From the NCBI GenBank assembly GCA_016946835.1, contig JACVTC010000399.1, forward strand, positions 1 through 32,430: a stretch of 32,430 bases of DNA, written 5' to 3'. The stretch is from Neocallimastix lanati (nom. inval.). Taxonomy: Eukaryota; Neocallimastigomycota; Neocallimastigomycetes; Neocallimastigales; Neocallimastigaceae. Below the pieces are notes generated by a model. The model saw only the letters and a program-made list of their open reading frames with translations, was not told the DNA's origin and did not search any database. Of this stretch, positions 28,301-32,430 are shown one piece after another. Each line of letters starts with the position of its first letter. Position 1 is the first letter of the stretch. The translations under genes and the position numbers were made by a program.

Positions 28301-28619
28301 ACTTATTTTAGAAGCCCATAAGATAGGTCATGAGGGATATTATAAGACTTATCAAAGGCTTCGTAAAAGTTTTTATTGGAATAATATGGTGATGGATATT
28401 AAAAGAGTGGTGCAAAGTTGTGACAAGTGTCAGTTGAATAGGTCACAACCATATCCAGAACCTACAGAAAATATTCCAACTAAAGTAGAAGGTCCTTTTA
28501 TACATTTGGGTTTAGATATTATTGGACCTTTGATTAAAACTAAAATAATAATCAATATATTATGGTTGTGGTGGATTACTTCACCAAATGGGTTGAAGCA
28601 GAACCCACGGAAAATATAA
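25281..28619 (+). CDS. pol: Pol of element 4: protease, RT, RNase H and N-terminal integrase
   Basis: The frame is open from the slip site; codon 25287 is TTG, used only for numbering (1110 residues). A Lys/Asn-rich stretch precedes protease with D325-S-C-S in place of D-S/T-G. RT shows LVPKKNGKWRLCIDYRK, VMPFGLTGAPATFQ and the catalytic box as F676-I-D-D, i.e. phenylalanine instead of the usual tyrosine. RNase H shows RTDASYEGIGG, TDLEGAAL, ITDHKPL and VLADALSRM. Integrase begins with the zinc finger HKIGHEG...CDKCQ and the first catalytic aspartate (LGLDIIGPL). The frame then reads out of phase (KTKIIINIL) to TAA, because one A is missing in the run at 28542-28545; the correct continuation is in the next frame. 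Confidence 0.9.
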   Translation, partial: FKLSNGIRSSPILNKAASVKYQKEIKNSRLSNIEETPANKRVVNKKKVDYLVGASKRKIYDVNNDEGSAEKRIHKSLKENPKPIITPALRKQKEREVKENNISNKIVKQIKPSILAQPRIEKEKEIERQIRDNERASNSNTNYSNNNSNDNSNDNINNNSLVNDEVIINNVNNDKRKNKNLMKVNNDNNKSIVKENNKVIDLTKVLISKDKDTQKENKSSRVSRKIKMQSGEEEYDILKDLNSAHCNITFGQLLDAAPKLRYKVSQGIKLDRDQSNISGVLDNVSATTVVVNNIDHTYKSKGNEPCEEDIAMVDVTVEGVSGKALIDSCSNLSIITQQFLDKLPSEYEPIDISRGRIRLATKNDDYSEGYIIRVPVKINNLVLMVNCRIVEKEDPFYDILINLKTQIDYNLFIHPILYSLCQITPEGVIDVIAPINNDYEDEEKLLCMIKALDEDSKKNDLKKIEGLSPKQYIHHEIFLNTLNEKYKDEIIKILEENLEIVATSSEELTPSDLPPHKINLIPGAKPVKQRCYRLVKFKSDILKEELIKLINKKLIEPSCSEWSSPIVLVPKKNGKWRLCIDYRKVNDLTVKDSYSLPYIDEIFDSLDGAQIFTTMDLYSGYHQILMDEESVEITTFTTKFGNYQFKVMPFGLTGAPATFQREMNRILFPFIGKFVFNFIDDILIYSKSIEEHISHIRQVLEVFRQHKLKINIEKCAFMQTEVEVLGHKASVKGLSPQDSKIKAIKEWVAPVDVHELRSFLGAVGYYRNFIDKYAQISAPLCKLLRKNVKYKWNNEHQQSFDLLKEKLINAPILKYPSFNQRFIIRTDASYEGIGGVLLQEDLETKKEHPVHYISRSLSKAEKNYGITDLEGAALIYCITKLKSYILGNPNKTVVITDHKPLISFFKNKEPNNARQARWCLTVSTLGVEIQYQMGKKNVLADALSRMKKRDDSVVLATKLTSKEEEELLSKTIKDFINEKFVTIDGEDYFVDGNDYRKLITDQTERVKLILEAHKIGHEGYYKTYQRLRKSFYWNNMVMDIKRVVQSCDKCQLNRSQPYPEPTENIPTKVEGPFIHLGLDIIGPLIKTKIIINILWLWWITSPNGLKQNPRKI

Positions 28620-29335
28620 CATCACAGGATGTGATTAAGTTCTTAATTAATGTGTTTGCTCGTCATGGTGTTCCACAGGTAATAACAACTGACAATGGTG
28701 TTCAGTTCACCTCGGACATGACGAAAATATTTTTAGATCTCTATGATGTATATGTGAAGTTTATTTCCACATATCATCCTGAAAGTAATGGACTTACGGA
28801 AAACCGTAATAAAGAGATCGGCAAGTTATTGAGGTTGTTGGGTTCTAAGAATAAGGATTGGGATGAAGTTTTACCATCCGCCTTATGGGCTCTTAGAACT
28901 ACCAAAAATAAGGTAACAAAACATTCAAGTTTTGAGTTGGTTTATGGTAGGGAGGATCAGCAGCCTTTTGATATTGCTGCTAGACCTACCAAGGATATTA
29001 ATAAGTCATCGGATGAAGTGTTGTTAGAAAAATTTATAAATCATTACCGATGGACTTTAGAAGCAGCCGAAAATGTTAAAAATGCAAATAAGTATTGGGC
29101 TGCTAGAAGAGAGGAAAAGAATAGTTTGAATGAGGGAAAAAGAATTAGGGAAGGTGATTTAGTTCTAGTTAGAAATTTTTCAAGAACTAAACTAGAACCT
29201 TATTTTGTTGGTCCTCTTAAAGTTATAAAAAAACAATTTAATACGGTTACCTTGGCTGATCCAAATTCTGGAATTCAAATGAATAGGAATGTTCATTTGA
29301 AGAATATAGTCAAGTATAACTCAGCTTCGATGTAG
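28544..29335 (+). CDS. pol: Integrase core and C-terminus of element 4
   Basis: This frame continues integrase directly after the frame break (NNNQYIMVVVDYFTKWVEAE). Counting from the ATG at 28562, catalytic D44 (ITTDNGVQF) and E80 (NGLTENRN) have the D,D35E spacing with the first aspartate left in the preceding frame. The end has REGDLVLVRNF and YFVGPLKVIKKQ, the same end module as element 3, and no chromodomain. ATG 28562 is internal. Stop TAG at 29333-29335 lies in the loop side of the hairpin that precedes the polypurine tract. As given, the copy cannot make integrase in one piece. Confidence 0.88.
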   Translation, partial: NNNQYIMVVVDYFTKWVEAEPTENITSQDVIKFLINVFARHGVPQVITTDNGVQFTSDMTKIFLDLYDVYVKFISTYHPESNGLTENRNKEIGKLLRLLGSKNKDWDEVLPSALWALRTTKNKVTKHSSFELVYGREDQQPFDIAARPTKDINKSSDEVLLEKFINHYRWTLEAAENVKNANKYWAARREEKNSLNEGKRIREGDLVLVRNFSRTKLEPYFVGPLKVIKKQFNTVTLADPNSGIQMNRNVHLKNIVKYNSASM

Positions 29336-29358
29336 CTTGAGTTTTAGAGGGGGCATCA
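29318..29358 (+). promoter_or_regulatory. Hairpin and polypurine tract of element 4
   Basis: AACTCA-GCT (29318-29326) pairs with AGC-t-TGAGTT (29334-29343), enclosing the pol stop codon. GAGGGGG (29347-29353) and CATCA follow and abut the 3' LTR. Elements 2 and 3 have the same hairpin-GGGGGCATC order. Confidence 0.7.
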
Positions 29359-30374
29359 TGGTAAAGAATGAATTAATAACCTTTATTTTATTATTAATAA
29401 TTCTTTACTAAATTGTACTTTCCTATATTCTTCATAACCTAAACCTCATTGTAAATTTAATTTATTTTGATATAAATTAATTTTAATTTGTAAATAATGT
29501 AAATAAATTTTAATTAATCACTTTATTGTTATATTATTAAATATATGTATATATTAAAATACAATTGTAAATATTAAAATTATACTTTTAAGATACTAAA
29601 TTATTAAAAATATTAATTAAATATTATTATAAAAAATTATTATAAAATTATTAAAATTATTAATTAAATATTATTCTAAAAATTATTATAAATTATTAAT
29701 ATTATAAAATTATTAAAATTATTAAATATTATTATAAAAATTTATTTATTATAACTATTAAATATTATTATAAAATTATTAAGATTATTAATTAAATTTA
29801 TTATTAAAAATTATTATTAAAAATTTTTACTTATTATAAAAATTATTATTTAAATATTATCAAATTTATTAATTAAATATTATAAAAATTTTATTTTATT
29901 TTGAAAATAATTACAAGTATTATTTAAAATAATTAAAGATTATTAAATTTATTATATTAATCTTTAAAAACAATTTATTTAACTTAAAAATATCAAAGAA
30001 AATAGTAAAAACTATTTTCTATATATTTATTTTATAATTATTTTTAATTAAATTATATTTGAATATTATATTATTATATTTATAAAAATTAAAACAAAAA
30101 TGAATTATTGATATAAAATTAATTCAATAATTCTATAAAATTACTTAAATTATAAACAATTAATTATACTTTAAATTTATAAAAAAATATAAATATTGTA
30201 ACAATTTCTTAAAAATTAAATATGTGTACTTTAAATAAAAAGTTTATATTAATAAAAAAAAATATAAATAACTTTTAATAAAGAAATAATTTTTTTATTT
30301 AAAATCAAAGCAGGGTAATACCCGTCCCCCCCTGCTTGATTTTAAATATCTAAGTGTCAACCCCGAGTCTACCA
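29359..30374 (+). repeat. Element 4 3' LTR (1016 bp)
   Basis: Nearly identical to 21697-22712: one extra A near 29632, one missing T near 30243, and G instead of A in the loop of the U5 hairpin (~30324). It ends GTCTACCA and is followed by CTGA (30375-30378) and the second half of block X. Confidence 0.92.
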
Positions 30375-30378
30375 CTGA

Positions 30379-31126
30379 GGATTTCGTTACAACTAAAATA
30401 TTTTCTAAATATATTTTTTTTTTATATTTTTATTAAAAGTTTCTAAAATATTATCAATAATTTTATATTTTTATTATTAATATCAATATCTATAATTTAA
30501 CCTCAAATTTTATTATTTTATTAAAGTGTTTATTATCAATATTAATATTTTATTTTTATTTTCAAATATATTATTATATTATTATTATATTGTATCAATA
30601 TTAAACTTGTATTCTTTTTAGTATTTTATTTTATTTTTAAATTGATTATTTTATATTTTTATTCCCCACAAATAAAATCAAATCTTAATTGATTAATAAT
30701 AAATATTAAATATATTATAGTTTTTAAATTTATTTTATATAAAATATAAGAATATTATATTAACATTCTTGATTAAAATAACTTTATTTTTCTGTAAAAT
30801 CTTTTTAAATTTTGTTTGTTACTTTTCGTATATATTAAATAATTTAGTTTTAGTATATGAAAAATAATATAAATTATGTAAACAAAATTTATTAAAATAA
30901 AAATATTTATGAATTAGTTAATTTAAATTAATATAAAATTTTAATTAATTAGTAATAGTAAATATTTTTTTTTTAAATATGATAATAAAATGTAGAAAGG
31001 CTTTACATATTTATTTTTTTTCAAAAAGTATAAATAAGTGAAGTTTTTCAATAATTAAAATGTAGACAGAAAAAATATTAAAAATAAATAATTAAATAAA
31101 ATTCTAATAAAACCCGAACCATAACA
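30379..31126 (+). other. Second half of block X
   Basis: A/T-rich, no ORF over 60 codons with any recognisable motif, no RNA gene. It starts GGATTTCGTTAC after the CTGA of element 4 and ends CCCGAACCATAACA, followed by ATGT. TTCCCCACAAATAAAATC near 30661 and the end are the only G/C-containing words. Confidence 0.5.
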
Positions 31127-31129
31127 ATG

Positions 31130-32163
31130 TGATAAATAACAAAATTATTAAATTAAAATAAATAATAAAAAACAAATTCTTGTCTAACTTAACCAAAAAA
31201 TTAATCCATTCTAAAAAAAAATTAAATCCATATTTAAGAAAAATTAATTAAATAAAAATAATTAAAATAAAATAATAATAAATTAATTAATCATTAATAA
31301 TTTTAATTAAAAACTAAAATAAATTAATAAATGATATTTTTCTAAAACTACAAATAAACAAAAATAATAAACAAATTTAATAAATTATAAATAACAAATA
31401 AACAAACTTATAAACATCTCAAAATTAAAATTAAATAGTTAAATAATTTTTTAAGTTACTTTTATTTAAAATAATGATTATTTTATTTATTTTATAACTC
31501 AACTTTTATAAACAAATTGTAATTAAAATAACATTTTAAAACTCATCTTTATCAACATTTTAATTGTAAATATTGTTTAATTTAATAATAAATTATTCTT
31601 TATTTCTCTTTTATTAATTTTATTATTTTTAATGTAAATAGTTTAAAATCAAAGAAAAATATAAAAACATGTAAATATTTCTTATAAATTATTCTTTATT
31701 ATTAATTAGTTAATAAATTATTATAAATATTTTATTAGTTTTAATAATCAAAAAGTATGATTATTAATTATTTAATAAATTATTATAGATATTTTATTAG
31801 TTTTTAATAATCAATTTTTATGATTATTAATTATTTTGATAAATTATTATATATTTTATTAGTTATTAATAATCAATTTTATTATTAAAATTTAAAATAA
31901 ATTAGTATAAATAATAAATATTCCATTTTATTATTTTATTAGTTTTAACAATTATTTTATTAATTTAAACAAAATTAATTATTAAATAAATAAAGATTAA
32001 TATTAAAATAAAAATAAATTTTTTTAATAAAACATTTTTGTGTTTAATAATAAAACATATTTATTTTTTTAAATTTCTTAAATCAATTTTATTCAGTATT
32101 TATCCTTTTATTCACTTCTACAAAATTTAATTTTTGTAGATTAAGAATATTAGGTATAAATCA
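31130..32163 (+). mobile_element. Block U, copy C (LTR-like, ~1.03 kb)
   Basis: Direct repeat of 681-1728 with scattered substitutions and indels. ATGT (31127-31130) precedes it but shares its final T with the expected TG, so one T has been lost; GATGT (32164-32168) follows. Internal near-tandem units of the form AATTATTATAAATATTTTATTAGTTTTAATAATCAA occur in both copies (1250-1440; 31690-31880). No coding sequence. Confidence 0.65.
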
Positions 32164-32168
32164 GATGT

Positions 32169-32430
32169 TGATACGTGACCACTATAAAAATGGTATTTAG
32201 GTAGATTCTTTAGGTTAAAGAAATACTTAAATATTATTGGTCAATAATAATTTTAGAATAATATATATAATTTTAGAATAATAATTATTAAACGGAGAAT
32301 TCTTTTATTTATAAGTATATACTTATGATAAATTAATTCACATAAATAGCTATTTTTATATTTTATTTTAGTATAGTTAAAAAGAGATATTATGTATATT
32401 TGAGATAATTAATTATAATATTTATGTAAG
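32169..32430 (+). other. Right flank (block K), start of another TG-beginning sequence
   Basis: It starts TGATACGTGACC right after GATGT, in the same position and with the same first six bases as block H after its GATGT. It may be another LTR-type block or the original target DNA; it runs off the window. No ORF is seen. Confidence 0.35.

Larger units (their letters stand above)
21697..30374 (+). mobile_element. Element 4: Ty3/Gypsy retrotransposon, integrase frame broken once
   Basis: LTRs of 1016 bp (TGGTAAAGAATG...GTCTACCA) differ by one substitution and two compensating homopolymer indels. CTGA precedes (21693-21696, also 12505-12508 before element 3) and follows (30375-30378). The 1.6-kb leader has an acidic-type satellite and strongly structured G/C-richer stretches; gag and pol are joined by a -1 frameshift signal. 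A one-base loss near 28545 breaks integrase. It inserted into block X, before element 3. Confidence 0.93.
11771..31126 (+). mobile_element. Block X: ~1.49-kb LTR-like block split by elements 3 and 4
   Basis: Only 11771-12508 and 30379-31126 belong to X; the rest is elements 3 and 4 inserted at CTGA. The joined block runs TGGTAAAGAACG...ACCATAACA with ATGT on each side (11767-11770, 31127-31130). Its start folds like the LTRs of elements 2 and 4: GTAAAGAA and ATATAATGGATT pair with AATCCATTATAT and TTCTTTAC (11773-11854). More hairpins follow, e.g. TTTCGGTT/AACCGAAA (12299-12322) and CTTTCT/AGAAAG. No ORF of note and no second LTR is seen. A long solo LTR or a short non-autonomous element are both possible. 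Confidence 0.5.

Noticed and set aside
681-32163. Blocks U-B and U-C as 5' and 3' LTR of one giant element
   Set aside because: Both are directly followed or preceded by ATGT and another element's tip, with no primer site after B and no polypurine tract before C. Separate solo LTRs explain the junctions better, though the direct-repeat layout alone would allow it.

Overview
The window is extremely A/T-rich eukaryotic DNA with no ordinary host gene in it. It is a pile of LTR retrotransposons of the Ty3/Gypsy (Metaviridae) type, four of them with recognisable internal regions, plus several LTR-like blocks. The A/T bias, asparagine/lysine-rich low-complexity proteins, long A tracts, intron-less gag/pol genes and a Tf1-like chromovirus fit an anaerobic gut fungus (Neocallimastigomycota) best. 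A dictyostelid-like genome is a weaker alternative. This host assignment is inference.

Layout, left to right: block U copy A (inverted, 1-75); block H (81-676); U copy B (681-1728); element 2 (1733-11766), a non-autonomous LTR element whose 5' LTR is split by element 1 (1785-8776), a Tf1/sushi-like chromovirus; block X (11771-12508 and 30379-31126), split by element 3 (12509-21692, one long Pol frame) and element 4 (21697-30374, Pol broken once in integrase); U copy C (31130-32163); the start of another TG-beginning block, K (32169 to the window end). Blocks H, U, element 2, X and K abut one another with only a four-base ATGT (sometimes GATGT, once ATG) between them. Elements 3 and 4 abut one another at CTGA. 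The target-site duplications therefore show repeated insertion at exactly the same position.

Elements 2, 3 and 4 look like one lineage. They share LTR ends TGRT...AYCA (with variants), a tRNA-type primer site starting TGG, a U5-leader stem around the primer site, a long leader with hairpin arrays, and a polypurine tract GGGGGCATC just before the 3' LTR with a hairpin upstream of it. In elements 3 and 4 Gag ends on a textbook -1 frameshift signal: TTTAAAC or TTTAAAT directly before the stop codon, a 6-8 base spacer, then a GGGA-type hairpin. Both shifted frames begin with a similar peptide. Element 1 is different: its primer site is complementary to a stretch inside its own LTR just downstream of a TATA box (Tf1-style self-priming), it has no Gag zinc knuckle, and its integrase ends in a chromodomain-like segment.

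The division of labour is standard for the class. Gag forms the particle; protease, reverse transcriptase, RNase H and integrase come from Pol. Element 2 has no pol and would depend on a relative with the same primer site and polypurine tract, element 4 being the obvious candidate in this window. LTR pairs of elements 1, 3 and 4 are identical or nearly so by eye, so these insertions look young. Element 2 LTRs have diverged more.
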